Of a stretch of 64,000 nt of DNA, positions 1 to 7,878 are shown in pieces; position 1 is the first letter of the stretch; each line of letters opens with the position of its first letter. A program made the translations under genes and the position numbers. Source of the stretch: a bacterium 1XD21-13. GTDB lineage: Bacteria; Bacillota; Clostridia; Lachnospirales; Lachnospiraceae. Under the pieces are notes generated by a model. That model did not search any database, was not told the origin of the DNA, and was given only the letters and a program-made list of their open reading frames with translations. The stretch is taken from NCBI GenBank assembly GCA_009917555.1, contig QZDX01000004.1:124001-188000 (forward strand). The letters are read 5' to 3'.

Positions 1-308
1 CGGAGCTTCCCCGGATAGAGGAGACCATTCCCCCTGCTGTGGTTCGCCCTGATACCACGCCGCCGGAGGAGGTGTGGTATAAAAAAGAGCGCCAGGGAGA
101 CGGTCGTTTTCTCATTACCCTTCACGGAGTGGAGCGGGAAAGCCGGGTGATGTATTACGATTACAGCGTGGACGGAGGGGAAACCTACGGCAAATTACAG
201 CTGTGGGGTTCGGAGGATACCGTGCAATTTCCCATGAATCTTACAGGGGAGGAGCAGCTTGTGTTTCGGGTATACAATAACTATGAGCTGCGAACGGAAG
301 CTCGATAA
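1..308 (+). CDS. 3' end of an unidentified gene (partial)
   Basis: The frame is open from the first bases of the window to a TAA at 306-308, so this is the C-terminal end of a longer gene that begins upstream; a GTG at 39 lies inside the frame and is not convincing as a start. About 102 residues are visible. They begin with a proline/threonine-rich stretch and continue into a soluble, Tyr/Gly/Glu-rich segment (short motifs YYDYSVDGGETY and FRVYNNYE) that could be a beta-sandwich extracellular domain. No transmembrane segment or sorting signal is visible at the C-terminus. I do not recognise the family. Confidence 0.5.
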   Translation, partial: ELPRIEETIPPAVVRPDTTPPEEVWYKKERQGDGRFLITLHGVERESRVMYYDYSVDGGETYGKLQLWGSEDTVQFPMNLTGEEQLVFRVYNNYELRTEAR

Positions 309-455
309 CAGCTTGGGCCGGATGCCGGTAATTGTTAAAGAATTTTTAAGATGCTTGTGTGAGAGGAATATTGTGGTATACTATAGATAAGATTACAAAC
401 CATGGCACTTTCATAGAACAAGGGAGATTGCTTATTGATAATGGGGGCAGATAGA

Positions 456-3395
456 ATGAAGAAGTGGAGATATGGCTTTCATAAAATAGCTTTGTGGGCA
501 TTAACAGCCATATTGGCTTGCGGCACTGCAAATAGTATGTCCTTGTGTGCGCGCGCCAAAGGTCTGGCAGGCAAAGATATTGCCCTTTATGGCGGAACAG
601 GAGAGGAAAATCTCACAGGGGATGAGAAAAAAATATATGATGAATTAAGGTTTGCCGCCCAGCAGGTGGCATCCGGGCAGAGAGCGTCCACGACAGTTGC
701 AATGAGCGATTTTGCGGAGCTTCAAAATTCCAAGGAGGAGATGGGCGCCACCATGGATCGTGTGCTGTCCTATCTCTTGATGGATTGTCCCTATGATTTT
801 TATTGGTATGATAAAAAAACGGGATATTCCTGTACCTGGACGGCTACCGACCAGGGAGAGGTACTGTTTGTGTCGGTTTCGCTGCAGGTAGCCAACGGAT
901 ATCAGGGAACGGCTGACTATACGGTAGATATGGACAAAACAAAGGCGGCGAAGCTGGTGGCAGAGAAGGCCCAGGCAATTGTAAACAGGCATCGCAGTGA
1001 GCCTGATTACGATAAGCTGAAGTCCTACATGACAGAGATTTGTAATTTGGCCTCCTATAATTGGGATGTATACAATGACAATATGGTTCCTTACGGCGAT
1101 CCATGGCAGCCTGTCTGGGTTTTTGACGGGGATCCGGATACCAGTGTAGTGTGTGAGGGGTATGCCAAGGCTTTTCAGTATTTGTGTGATTTATCAACCT
1201 TTCAGAATGCCGTGTGCTACACGGTAGAGGGGGATATGTCGGGAGGCACTGGCTCCGGTAGCCATATGTGGAATGTTGTTACCCTGGAGGGCAGGAATTA
1301 TCTGGTGGATGTGACCAATTGCGACAGCGGCTCCGTTGGAGAACCGGATCAACTGTTTTTAGCCGGCGCGGAAGGCTCCGTGGAAAACGGATATACGGTT
1401 TTCGTGGGATCAAATGGCACGGACATTGTATATTACTATGGAGACAATCAGTTTGGATTATTGGGGAATGTGCTGGAGCTGTCCCCCTATTCCTACCAGG
1501 ACCCGGATATGCTGAAGCTTAAGATTACGGCGCCGGAGGCGGGAGAGGTAGCTTTTGGTGATCCCGTAGATGATCAGGTGCTCACAGGAGGTCTTGCCGT
1601 AAATGGGAAAAATGAGGAGGTTCCGGGGAGCTTTGCCTGGAGGAATGACGTTACCTCCTACGGAAATGTTGGAACAAATACCCTGCAGGCAGTCTTTACG
1701 CCTGCCAATCCCCAGTATCAGCCGGTAGAAAATATATCGGTACCTGTAAAGGTACAGCGAAGACCTGTAACAGTTACCGCCGAGGAGAAAAGCAAGATCT
1801 ACGGAGATCCGGACCCGGAGCTTACCTACGCATATACCAATGTAATAGAGGGATATCCCTTATCCGGTGAGCTGATGCGAACCTCCGGAGAGGATGTAGG
1901 TACTTATCCTATACAACAGGGAACACTGACGGATGACAACAATCCCAATTATACAATCACCTTTACAGGCAGCAATCTGCGGATTATACCGGCATCCAAT
2001 AAGCCTATCGAGTTTGTTGTGGGCAATGCCAAGGCAGACGTGAGCAACGGTGTGACCCTTAAGAGTGCTCCGGTCTATGGGGACCTTTGGTCCGATATTG
2101 TAAAAATTGGCTCTATAACAGCCAGAACCGGAGCCGGAAGTGACAGCAACCAGGGGCATTTCACCCTTCAGGAGAGCGGAATGCCGGGAGTGGGAGCAGG
2201 ACAGATGTTCCATGTGGTGTACAACGGCACCATTGGAGGGCAGACCTATCGAAATGAAATCGTCTGCGAGGGTACGGTGGATGTGATGAAGCGGGTCCTT
2301 ACCGTATCTCCGGGAAGCTATAAGGTGAGCAAAACCTATGATAAGACAAGGTCAGGGGGAAATGCTGCAGGTCAGCTGTCCCTTGACAATCTCCTGGCAG
2401 CAGATGTAAACAGGATTCAGGTGTCGGCCACGCCCACAGGATATTCCAGTCCCGATGTAAGCGGTCAGAATCGAATGACAGTAAATCTTACCCTGGGAGG
2501 GGCGGCAGCCAACAGCTATGAGCTGGCCAGCAACACGGTGGAGGTTCCATGTGAGATTACGCCAAAGACAATTACCCCCATGGTAAAGGTGTCAGGGAGC
2601 TATGCCTACACCGGCCGGGGGATCGCGCCAACGCTTACTGTGGCGGACGGAACGGATGTGCTGGCAGCTTCGGATTATGAGGTTGTGCTTAATAATAATA
2701 AGAATGCGGGAACTGCCAAGGTATTTGTGAGGCCCAAAAGGGGCGGCAACTATACCTGGAACCCGGCGGTAGAAACCACCTTTACCATTGAAAAATCAGA
2801 CTATAAGGGAACAAAAACAGGCTCCACGTCCATGGAATATGGCGGTACGGCCATATTCAGTATGTATTCCATGCTTTCGGAGGGCTATAAGCTGGGAGAA
2901 ATACGGGTATCGGACCCGGATAAGATTCTTGCAGAGGCTCCGGCTATTTCCGGCACCGTAATGTCCTGCAAAATGTCCAGTGACCAAAGTAAAGAAGGAA
3001 AATCAGCGGTAATTACCCTTCCGGTGACAGAGTCCACCAATTATCATGCCTATGATTTGACCTTTACGGTGACCATGGCTGCCCAGCGCTCATGGGCGGG
3101 GAATAACAATCCCACCACAACCAATGGAGGCGGAGGCGGGACAGAAAAGCCGACTCCTGCGCCTTCGAATCCCACAACAGATATACAGGACGGCCAGCCG
3201 CCAGCTTCCGATAATACGGATATAGCAGCTCCTGGCGGTGCCAGTGTGACGGCTGTGGACAGGGAAAAAACCAAGGCGTCACATTCCAAGGGCTTCCCTG
3301 TGGGGCCCATTGTGTGGGGGCTGGCGGGAGCAGCTTTGACTGGGGCCATAGTTGGAACCGTATATTTCATAAGGCGTAAAAAGAAAGTAAAATAG
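456..3395 (+). CDS. Secreted transglutaminase-like / MBG-domain surface protein with C-terminal membrane anchor
   Basis: A 979-residue exported protein. The N-terminus is a signal peptide (MKKWRYGFHK followed by a hydrophobic run to about residue 33). A transglutaminase-like cysteine peptidase-fold domain follows, with a visible Cys-His-Asp triad: C233 in VVCEGYAKAF, H270 in SHMWN and D285 in LVDVTNCD. Residues 430-530 contain an MBG-type repeat (KSKIYGDPDPELTYAY), and further beta-rich repeats run to about 870. A Pro/Thr-rich linker then leads to one transmembrane helix and a RRKKK tail. No LPXTG is seen, so it is probably membrane-anchored rather than sortase-anchored. An upstream TTG at 435 and ATG at 441 are in frame; I chose ATG 456 because GGGGG lies 8 bases before it and the signal peptide starts there, but TTG 435 also has AGGGAG at good spacing. 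Such domains are found in Clostridia cell-surface proteins; the substrate is unknown. Confidence 0.8.
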   Translation: MKKWRYGFHKIALWALTAILACGTANSMSLCARAKGLAGKDIALYGGTGEENLTGDEKKIYDELRFAAQQVASGQRASTTVAMSDFAELQNSKEEMGATMDRVLSYLLMDCPYDFYWYDKKTGYSCTWTATDQGEVLFVSVSLQVANGYQGTADYTVDMDKTKAAKLVAEKAQAIVNRHRSEPDYDKLKSYMTEICNLASYNWDVYNDNMVPYGDPWQPVWVFDGDPDTSVVCEGYAKAFQYLCDLSTFQNAVCYTVEGDMSGGTGSGSHMWNVVTLEGRNYLVDVTNCDSGSVGEPDQLFLAGAEGSVENGYTVFVGSNGTDIVYYYGDNQFGLLGNVLELSPYSYQDPDMLKLKITAPEAGEVAFGDPVDDQVLTGGLAVNGKNEEVPGSFAWRNDVTSYGNVGTNTLQAVFTPANPQYQPVENISVPVKVQRRPVTVTAEEKSKIYGDPDPELTYAYTNVIEGYPLSGELMRTSGEDVGTYPIQQGTLTDDNNPNYTITFTGSNLRIIPASNKPIEFVVGNAKADVSNGVTLKSAPVYGDLWSDIVKIGSITARTGAGSDSNQGHFTLQESGMPGVGAGQMFHVVYNGTIGGQTYRNEIVCEGTVDVMKRVLTVSPGSYKVSKTYDKTRSGGNAAGQLSLDNLLAADVNRIQVSATPTGYSSPDVSGQNRMTVNLTLGGAAANSYELASNTVEVPCEITPKTITPMVKVSGSYAYTGRGIAPTLTVADGTDVLAASDYEVVLNNNKNAGTAKVFVRPKRGGNYTWNPAVETTFTIEKSDYKGTKTGSTSMEYGGTAIFSMYSMLSEGYKLGEIRVSDPDKILAEAPAISGTVMSCKMSSDQSKEGKSAVITLPVTESTNYHAYDLTFTVTMAAQRSWAGNNNPTTTNGGGGGTEKPTPAPSNPTTDIQDGQPPASDNTDIAAPGGASVTAVDREKTKASHSKGFPVGPIVWGLAGAALTGAIVGTVYFIRRKKKVK

Positions 3396-3397
3396 AT

Positions 3398-3446
3398 AAA
3401 AAAGGATGCCGCAGGCTCTTTGACAGGAGTGCGGCATCCTTTTTTA
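3398..3446. terminator. Bidirectional rho-independent terminator
   Basis: A perfect 10-base GGATGCCGCA / TGCGGCATCC stem with A6 on the left and T6 on the right lies between two convergent genes, so it can terminate both the surface protein gene (plus) and the LUD-domain gene (minus). Confidence 0.9.
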
Positions 3447-3479
3447 TGTAGATGTAGAAGCTGTTTGACTTATGTCAGT

Positions 3480-4115
3480 TTAATATCCCAGCTCCTCCCC
3501 AATCAAAATCACCTGGATTCGTCCGGGTATATGGGATCTCCGTGTAACTACGATCTGGCTGCAGATACAATCCGGGGACTGGCAGTTGGCACATTTTCCG
3601 GTGATGGCACAGGGTGTTTTTTTGTTGAGGCGTAGAACATTCGTGGGAGCAGCTACATTTCTCACTCGGTTATGGCCCTCCTCCACACTGGTTACTACCT
3701 TATTCATACCAGCCAGTATCATTACATGATCCGGGCCGTTGCAGAGACAGGCTACCCGATTTCCGGCTCCGTCCACGTTGATCAGTTCTCCATCCAGGGT
3801 AATGGCATTGGTGCTCATAAAGAAATAATCCGCACAGACAACCTTGGCATAGAGCTCCTTTTTTTCTTCAGGGGTTTTCGCTGCCAGGCGATCGATTAAT
3901 GTGTAATCTTTCTTTTTCAGGGCGTCCATCAGACCACATTCCTCCATAGTCATGGTTCCGCCCCAGGTGATGGAGGCATGCTCGGGAAGAAGCTCCAAAA
4001 CCTTCTGCACGGCAGCGGCACTGTCCTCGCAGTAATAGCCTTTCATCTGGCGTTTTTCCAGATTGGCAATGATGGTTTTTGCAGTATTCTCATAATATTG
4101 CTTTTTGGGTGTCAT
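3480..4115 (-). CDS. LUD-domain protein (lactate utilization LutC/YkgG-like)
   Basis: A 211-residue cytoplasmic protein of the LUD (former DUF162) family. Members act with iron-sulfur partners in L-lactate oxidation, but many Clostridia encode a stand-alone version of unknown role, as here. Visible family features are an N-terminal helix (ENTAKTIIANLEKR), a glycine motif after ITWGGTMT, STNAITLDGELINVDGAGNR in the centre, and a C-terminal cysteine group (CAITGKCANCQSPDCICS) that could bind metal or Fe-S. Start ATG 4115 is preceded by AGGAGG supplied by the right end of a dispersed palindromic repeat. It converges with the upstream surface-protein gene across a shared terminator. There are no lutA or lutB neighbours, so lactate use is an inference from the family only. 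Confidence 0.8.
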   Translation of the reverse strand: MTPKKQYYENTAKTIIANLEKRQMKGYYCEDSAAAVQKVLELLPEHASITWGGTMTMEECGLMDALKKKDYTLIDRLAAKTPEEKKELYAKVVCADYFFMSTNAITLDGELINVDGAGNRVACLCNGPDHVMILAGMNKVVTSVEEGHNRVRNVAAPTNVLRLNKKTPCAITGKCANCQSPDCICSQIVVTRRSHIPGRIQVILIGEELGY

Positions 4116-4121
4116 ATGTAA

Positions 4122-4287
4122 TCCTCCTATTTAAAATCGCTGCGCGATGGCACTAAAGGGTAAAGTCGCTTCGGCACACATGTAATGAGAGAAACTTTCA
4201 TTCGAAAGGACACTCATGAAAGTTCCTCTCGTGCGCCTTCCCGACTTTACCGTCCGGCAAATTTCTTGGCCGGACTATTCCAGTTCC
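4122..4287 (-). repeat. Modular palindromic repeat, copy A (before LUD gene)
   Basis: Read on the minus strand the order is GAACTGGAATAG, a small GTCCGGC/GCCGGAC hairpin, then a long hairpin closed by GGTAAAGTC/GACTTTACC with inner arms GGCGCAC/GTGTGCC and GAGGAACTTTCAT/ATGAAAGTTTCTC, then a conserved tail with TCGCGCAGCGA and an AGGAGG that serves as ribosome binding site of the downstream gene. It is nearly identical to copy B at 57412-57607, which lies on the plus strand in front of cysS. Confidence 0.9.
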
Positions 4288-4365
4288 TAGATTCTACCAT
4301 TTATTATAGGAGGATTTTTCTAATAATTCAAGCTAAGGGGCAAAAACGATTTCATTTCCCGCTCC

Positions 4366-4971
4366 TTACAAGCTCTGCAGTGTCACTGGCATCATGGAAA
4401 GGCGGACAAAGTAGCCCTGCTCCTGGTGGCAGATGGGGCAGACGGCCGGAGCCATGGGACCCATGTGGACGTGGCCGCAGTTGAGACAGATCCAGGCCTC
4501 TGATTGGTCGGAGGAAAAGAGCTTTTTATCTTCCATCAGCTTTGCAAAGGAACCAAAGCGGTCTCCATGAATCTTCTCAATGGCCGCAATTCCATAGAAG
4601 GAGGAAGCAATAGCCGGGAAGCCCTCCTCAGCGGCCTTATCTCCAAAGGCTTTGTAAATGGGATCGTTTTCTTCATACTCGTTGTGCTGGGCGGCCTTTA
4701 AAATTTCTTCCATGGTGGGATAGAGATCAATAGGATAGCCGCCGTCAATCTCAATGGTGGTTCCGGCCAGCGGCTGTAAATGGTTGTAAAAAATCTCCGC
4801 ATGCTCCTTTTCCTGGTTGGCCGTAAAGGTAAACAGACGCTCAATCACAGGAAGCTTCTGCCGTTTGGCCTCAGCCGCCGCAAAGGTGTAGCGGTTCCGG
4901 GCCTGGCTTTCTCCTGCAAAGGCGCGCATCAGGTTCTCTCTTGTTTCGCTGTGTTGAAAATCAATAGACAT
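4366..4971 (-). CDS. rbr: Rubrerythrin
   Basis: A 201-residue non-haem di-iron peroxidase of anaerobes that reduces hydrogen peroxide using electrons passed through a rubredoxin-like centre. The N-terminal ferritin-like four-helix domain shows the expected carboxylate/His ligand motifs (AFAGESQARNRY, ANQEKEHAEIFYNH, and an ExxH in AAIEKIHGDRF). The C-terminal domain carries CLNCGHVHMG and CPICHQEQGYF, the two CxxC knuckles of the rubredoxin-like iron site. The length is normal for the family. ATG 4971 was taken as start because the conserved first helix (RENLMRAFAGE) follows within 20 residues; AGGAG precedes it. A small minus-strand gene lies 80 bases upstream and may share its transcript. 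Role: oxidative stress defence in the cytoplasm. Confidence 0.95.
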   Translation of the reverse strand: MSIDFQHSETRENLMRAFAGESQARNRYTFAAAEAKRQKLPVIERLFTFTANQEKEHAEIFYNHLQPLAGTTIEIDGGYPIDLYPTMEEILKAAQHNEYEENDPIYKAFGDKAAEEGFPAIASSFYGIAAIEKIHGDRFGSFAKLMEDKKLFSSDQSEAWICLNCGHVHMGPMAPAVCPICHQEQGYFVRLSMMPVTLQSL

Positions 4972-5051
4972 AGATTGGGGTACTCCTTTCTGAGTTACAA
5001 TTAATTTGTTGTTTGTACATGGCTCGTTCCCTGTTGCCCAATCAGGAATGC

Positions 5052-5270
5052 TTACTTGGATTCATAGGCAACCAGGACAATATCTCTGCCAAGCTCGCGG
5101 GAAAGCCGCTGCTCTGCGTCGGAAAGGGAATCTACAGCCGATTCGGTCAGACGGGCGGTCCGGTAGGAATCCAGATCCTCCTGACGCAGCGCCTGCTCCA
5201 TCCGATCTGCCGCAGCCTTACAGGACGGGGGCAGATCCATGGCAGAGGGTTTACCACTTCTGTGACACAT
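5052..5270 (-). CDS. Small conserved-looking hypothetical protein (72 aa)
   Basis: A soluble, charged, probably helical protein without membrane segments or recognised motifs; two cysteines lie near the N-terminus. The open frame begins at ATG 5276, but GGAGGA abuts that codon directly, whereas it is 6 bases from ATG 5270, so I start it at 5270 (MCHRSGKPSAMDLPPSC). It is read in the same direction as rubrerythrin 80 bases downstream. The good ribosome binding site and normal composition make it likely to be real; function unknown. Confidence 0.55.
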   Translation of the reverse strand: MCHRSGKPSAMDLPPSCKAAADRMEQALRQEDLDSYRTARLTESAVDSLSDAEQRLSRELGRDIVLVAYESK

Positions 5271-5366
5271 ATCCATTCCTCCAATTTTGAGATTTGTAGT
5301 ATAAAAGCTGTGCTTTGAAGCTTAGTATGTGTCTAGAGGGATTATTTTATGAATATTATGGGAAAA

Positions 5367-5480
5367 TTTATTTCCGCGAGTAACGAGCCAAAGTCATGCT
5401 TGCATGACCTTGGCGAGGGCCTGCCCCGCTTTATCGGGTCCTGACGCGAGGGTGAAATATCCGCAGCTTGCTGCGGGGTA
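5367..5480. repeat. Dispersed repeat, CGAGYAACGAGCCAA family, copy 1
   Basis: The core TTTATT(Y)CCGCGAGYAACGAGCCAA at 5367-5391 recurs at 56647-56671. Here it is followed by a chain of small hairpins: GTCATGC/GCATGAC, and CCGCAG/CTGCGG nested inside GTGAAATA/TATTTCAC. No coding frame is seen. It fills most of the gap between the small minus-strand gene and the tRNA-Gly terminator. Confidence 0.75.
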
Positions 5481-5512
5481 TTTCACTTGTCCGAAGGGAA
5501 AAGGAGAAAAAC

Positions 5513-5547
5513 AAAAAGCCTTCCGATTATAAAAACCGAAAGGCTTG
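5513..5547 (-). terminator. Terminator of tRNA-Gly
   Basis: On the minus strand AAGCCTTTCGGT pairs with ATCGGAAGGCTT and is followed by TTTTTG, directly downstream of the tRNA 3' end. Confidence 0.85.
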
Positions 5548-5552
5548 TGAGA

Positions 5553-5624
5553 GCGATAGACGGGGCTCGAACCCGCGGTCTCGACCTTGGCAAGGTCGCG
5601 CGTTACCAACTACGCCACTATCGC
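5553..5624 (-). tRNA. tRNA-Gly (GCC)
   Basis: A complete cloverleaf on the minus strand: acceptor GCGATAG/CTATCGC, anticodon arm CGACC-TTGCCAA-GGTCG with anticodon GCC, and T-arm GCGGG-TTCGAGC-CCCGT. No CCA is encoded. It has its own strong promoter and terminator, so it is transcribed alone. Confidence 0.95.
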
Positions 5625-5666
5625 ATCTATTCTATTGTGCACTGCTTTGTATCAGCGACATGATTG

Positions 5667-5695
5667 ATAATACAACAAACGAATACATTTGTCAA
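5667..5695 (-). promoter_or_regulatory. Promoter of tRNA-Gly
   Basis: Minus strand TTGACA, 17-base spacer, TATTAT; about 40 bases before the tRNA 5' end. Confidence 0.85.
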
Positions 5696-5765
5696 CAGTT
5701 TTTCAAAAAAAATTTGAACCTTTGCGAGAATGTATTATGTAAACTTAAAATGAAAAAACTTTGTG

Positions 5766-5794
5766 TTGAGAAATTACGGCAATAATGGTACACT
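5766..5794 (+). promoter_or_regulatory. Sigma-A type promoter of the ferredoxin-thyA-folA group
   Basis: TTGAGA, 17 bases, TACACT with an extended TGG before the -10. It lies about 95 bases before the ferredoxin start and is the only good promoter seen before thyA and folA. Confidence 0.65.
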
Positions 5795-5891
5795 TAAAGG
5801 CAGTAAAGAATGGCCGGCTGTCCCTGGGGAAGCAGTGCCAATCCAAAAACATGAGTAATGATAAATTATACGAATCACGGAGGAAGCGAAG

Positions 5892-6275
5892 ATGAAGAAA
5901 CTGATGATGAAAAAAGGATCTACCTGTATGGCCTGCTTAGAGTGCGTTCGGGCCTGTTCTGAGGCATTTTATAAAGAGTTTGATCCGGGCAAGGCATGTA
6001 TTCAGATTGTGGAGAAGAAGAGCGTACGCCCCATGGCCTGTCCCCAGTGCGGCAAGTGTGCGGAAGCCTGCGAGGCAGGAGCCATCACACAGAATGCCAA
6101 GGGTGTGTACATGGTGAACAAGAAGCTGTGCACCGGCTGCGGCAAGTGCGTGGAAGCCTGTCCCTTCGGCCTGATGGTAAAGGCAGAGACCTCGCCCACC
6201 GCGTCCAAGTGCATTGCCTGCGGAATCTGTGCCAAGGCTTGTCCTATGGATGTGCTGGAGGTAGTAGAGAGCTAG
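5892..6275 (+). CDS. Polyferredoxin-type 4Fe-4S protein (four cysteine clusters)
   Basis: A 127-residue cytoplasmic iron-sulfur electron carrier. Four cysteine groups are visible: CMACLECVRAC, ACPQCGKCAEAC, CTGCGKCVEACP and CIACGICAKACP. The last two are classical ferredoxin motifs and the first two are variant, a pattern seen in CooF/HydN-like electron-transfer subunits. That suggests up to four [4Fe-4S] clusters. ATG 5892 has GGAGGAAG upstream. No partner oxidoreductase lies beside it; thyA follows after 43 bases in the same direction, which may simply be co-transcription. Which enzyme it serves cannot be told from the window. Confidence 0.85.
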   Translation: MKKLMMKKGSTCMACLECVRACSEAFYKEFDPGKACIQIVEKKSVRPMACPQCGKCAEACEAGAITQNAKGVYMVNKKLCTGCGKCVEACPFGLMVKAETSPTASKCIACGICAKACPMDVLEVVES

Positions 6276-6318
6276 GCTTTCGTTCATCCGGAAGAATCAA
6301 GCAGAAGGAGAGGAAGGA

Positions 6319-7167
6319 ATGAGCTACGCAGATACAGTATTTATCAATATGTGCCGTGATATCATAGAGAATGGCACGAGCACGGAGGGGGAGAAGGTGC
6401 GGCCCAAGTGGGAGGATGGTAGCTTCGCCTATACCATCAAGCGGTTCGGCGTGGTGAACCGCTACGATCTGTCAAAGGAATTTCCGGCTCTGACCCTTCG
6501 AAGAACAGCCTTAAAAAGCTGCATGGATGAGATTCTCTGGATTTATCAGAAGAAGTCTAACAACATCCATGACCTGAACAGCGACATCTGGGATGAGTGG
6601 GCGGATGAAAATGGCTCCATTGGAAAAGCCTACGGCTATCAGATTGGCGTAAAGAGCCAGTATAGGGAAGGCATGATGGACCAGATGGACCGGGTGCTCT
6701 ACGATTTGAAAAACAATCCTTACAGCCGCAGAATTATGACAAACACCTATGTATTTGCGGACTTAAGTGAGATGAACCTCTATCCTTGTGCCTACAGCGC
6801 TACTTACAATGTAACAAAAAAGCCGGGAGAGGACAGGCTTATCCTGAATATGGTCCTCAATCAGCGCTCCCAGGATGTGCTGACGGCCAATAACTGGAAC
6901 GTATGCCAGTATGCCATTCTCCTTATGATGGTGGCACAGTCCTGCAATATGATTCCGGGAGAGCTGGTTCATGTGATTGCGGACGCGCATATTTATGACC
7001 GCCATGTGGAGCTGGTAAGGGAGCTCATAGAGCGCCCTGTCTACGAGGCGCCGAAGGTGTCCCTGAATCCTGAGATTAGGGATTTCTATGCATTTACTAC
7101 GGCAGATCTTCTGGTAGAGGACTATGTAACAGGCCCCCAGGTGAAAAATATCCCTGTGGCGGTGTGA
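6319..7167 (+). CDS. thyA: Thymidylate synthase (divergent ThyA)
   Basis: A 282-residue enzyme that methylates dUMP to dTMP with 5,10-methylene-tetrahydrofolate, giving dihydrofolate. Family marks are R41/R48-type phosphate contacts near the N-terminus, the WxxYxxKS-like region WIYQKKSNNIHDLN, WDEWAD, the nucleophile C157 in NLYPCAY, the NQRSQDV segment that binds dUMP phosphate, and HIYDRHVELV near the C-terminus. The usual PCH after the nucleophile is PCAY here and the mobile C-terminus ends IPVAV, so this belongs to a divergent clade. ATG 6319 has GGAGAGGAAGG upstream. It is followed directly by folA, which recycles the dihydrofolate it makes. Confidence 0.9.
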   Translation: MSYADTVFINMCRDIIENGTSTEGEKVRPKWEDGSFAYTIKRFGVVNRYDLSKEFPALTLRRTALKSCMDEILWIYQKKSNNIHDLNSDIWDEWADENGSIGKAYGYQIGVKSQYREGMMDQMDRVLYDLKNNPYSRRIMTNTYVFADLSEMNLYPCAYSATYNVTKKPGEDRLILNMVLNQRSQDVLTANNWNVCQYAILLMMVAQSCNMIPGELVHVIADAHIYDRHVELVRELIERPVYEAPKVSLNPEIRDFYAFTTADLLVEDYVTGPQVKNIPVAV

Positions 7168-7260
7168 TGTATGGCCCTGGCGGATGCCAAAAGGGGAACA
7201 GCTAAACAGCATCGGTGCATGACAAGGGCGGATGCAAAACTGGAATCAAGGAGAAAGGTT

Positions 7261-7758
7261 ATGAATTTGATTGTAGCGGCAGATAAAAACTGGGCCATCG
7301 GCCTGAAAAATAAACTGTTGGTCAGCATCCCGGAGGACATGAAGTTCTTTCGGACAGAGACCACAGGAAAGGTTGTGGTGGTGGGCCGCAAGACGGTGGA
7401 AACCTTTCCGGGGGGAATGCCCCTGAAGAATCGGACCAACATTGTTCTGACCCGCAATCCGGATTATCGGGCGAAGGGAGCTATTGTCTGCCATTCGGTG
7501 GAGGAGACCCTTAAGGAGATACAAAAGTACCCTTCCGAGGATGTGTATATCATTGGTGGAGACACCATCTACCGGCAGTTTCTGCCCTGGTGTGACGTGG
7601 CCCATGTAACACGTCTGGATCACGTCTATGAGGCGGATGCCTGGTTCCCCAATCTGGACGAGGACCCGGAGTGGGAGCTTACGGGACAGAGCGAGGAAAA
7701 GACTTATTTTGATCTGGAATTCACCTTCTGCAGGTATGAGCGGAAGAGCAGTAAGTAG
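7261..7758 (+). CDS. folA: Dihydrofolate reductase
   Basis: A 165-residue NADPH-dependent reductase of dihydrofolate to tetrahydrofolate. Visible features are MNLIVAADKNWAIG at the N-terminus (substrate and NADPH loop), a PEDMKFF helix with the catalytic acidic residue region, VVVGRKTVETFPGGMPLKNRTN (NADPH binding), and EDVYIIGGDTIYRQFLP. The frame extends upstream to 7171, but the conserved N-terminus and AAGGAGAAAGG before ATG 7261 fix the start there; length then matches the family. It lies 93 bases after thyA on the same strand and completes the dTMP/folate cycle. Confidence 0.93.
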   Translation: MNLIVAADKNWAIGLKNKLLVSIPEDMKFFRTETTGKVVVVGRKTVETFPGGMPLKNRTNIVLTRNPDYRAKGAIVCHSVEETLKEIQKYPSEDVYIIGGDTIYRQFLPWCDVAHVTRLDHVYEADAWFPNLDEDPEWELTGQSEEKTYFDLEFTFCRYERKSSK

Positions 7759-7797
7759 GATGCTGTTATTCACGGCGTGAACAATAAAACAATAGGA

Positions 7798-7826
7798 TTG
7801 CAGAATGAAAAAAAGTGATCTATACT
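7798..7826 (+). promoter_or_regulatory. Promoter of ilvE
   Basis: TTGCAG, 17 bases, TATACT, 50 bases before the ilvE start. The -10 is good and the -35 weak. No T-box or leader peptide is visible here. Confidence 0.5.
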
Positions 7827-7878
7827 GAAAAGCAAATAAGAAATATGCTGTCAGAGCTGCGGCAGAGAGGAGAGTATT

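Noticed and set aside
456-3395. LPXTG anchoring of the first transglutaminase-like protein
   Set aside because: Only a plain transmembrane helix with a basic tail is present; no LPxTG or close variant lies before it.
7171-7260. N-terminal extension of FolA from an upstream ATG
   Set aside because: No similarity to DHFR, and AAGGAGAAAGG lies just before ATG 7261 where the conserved N-terminus begins.
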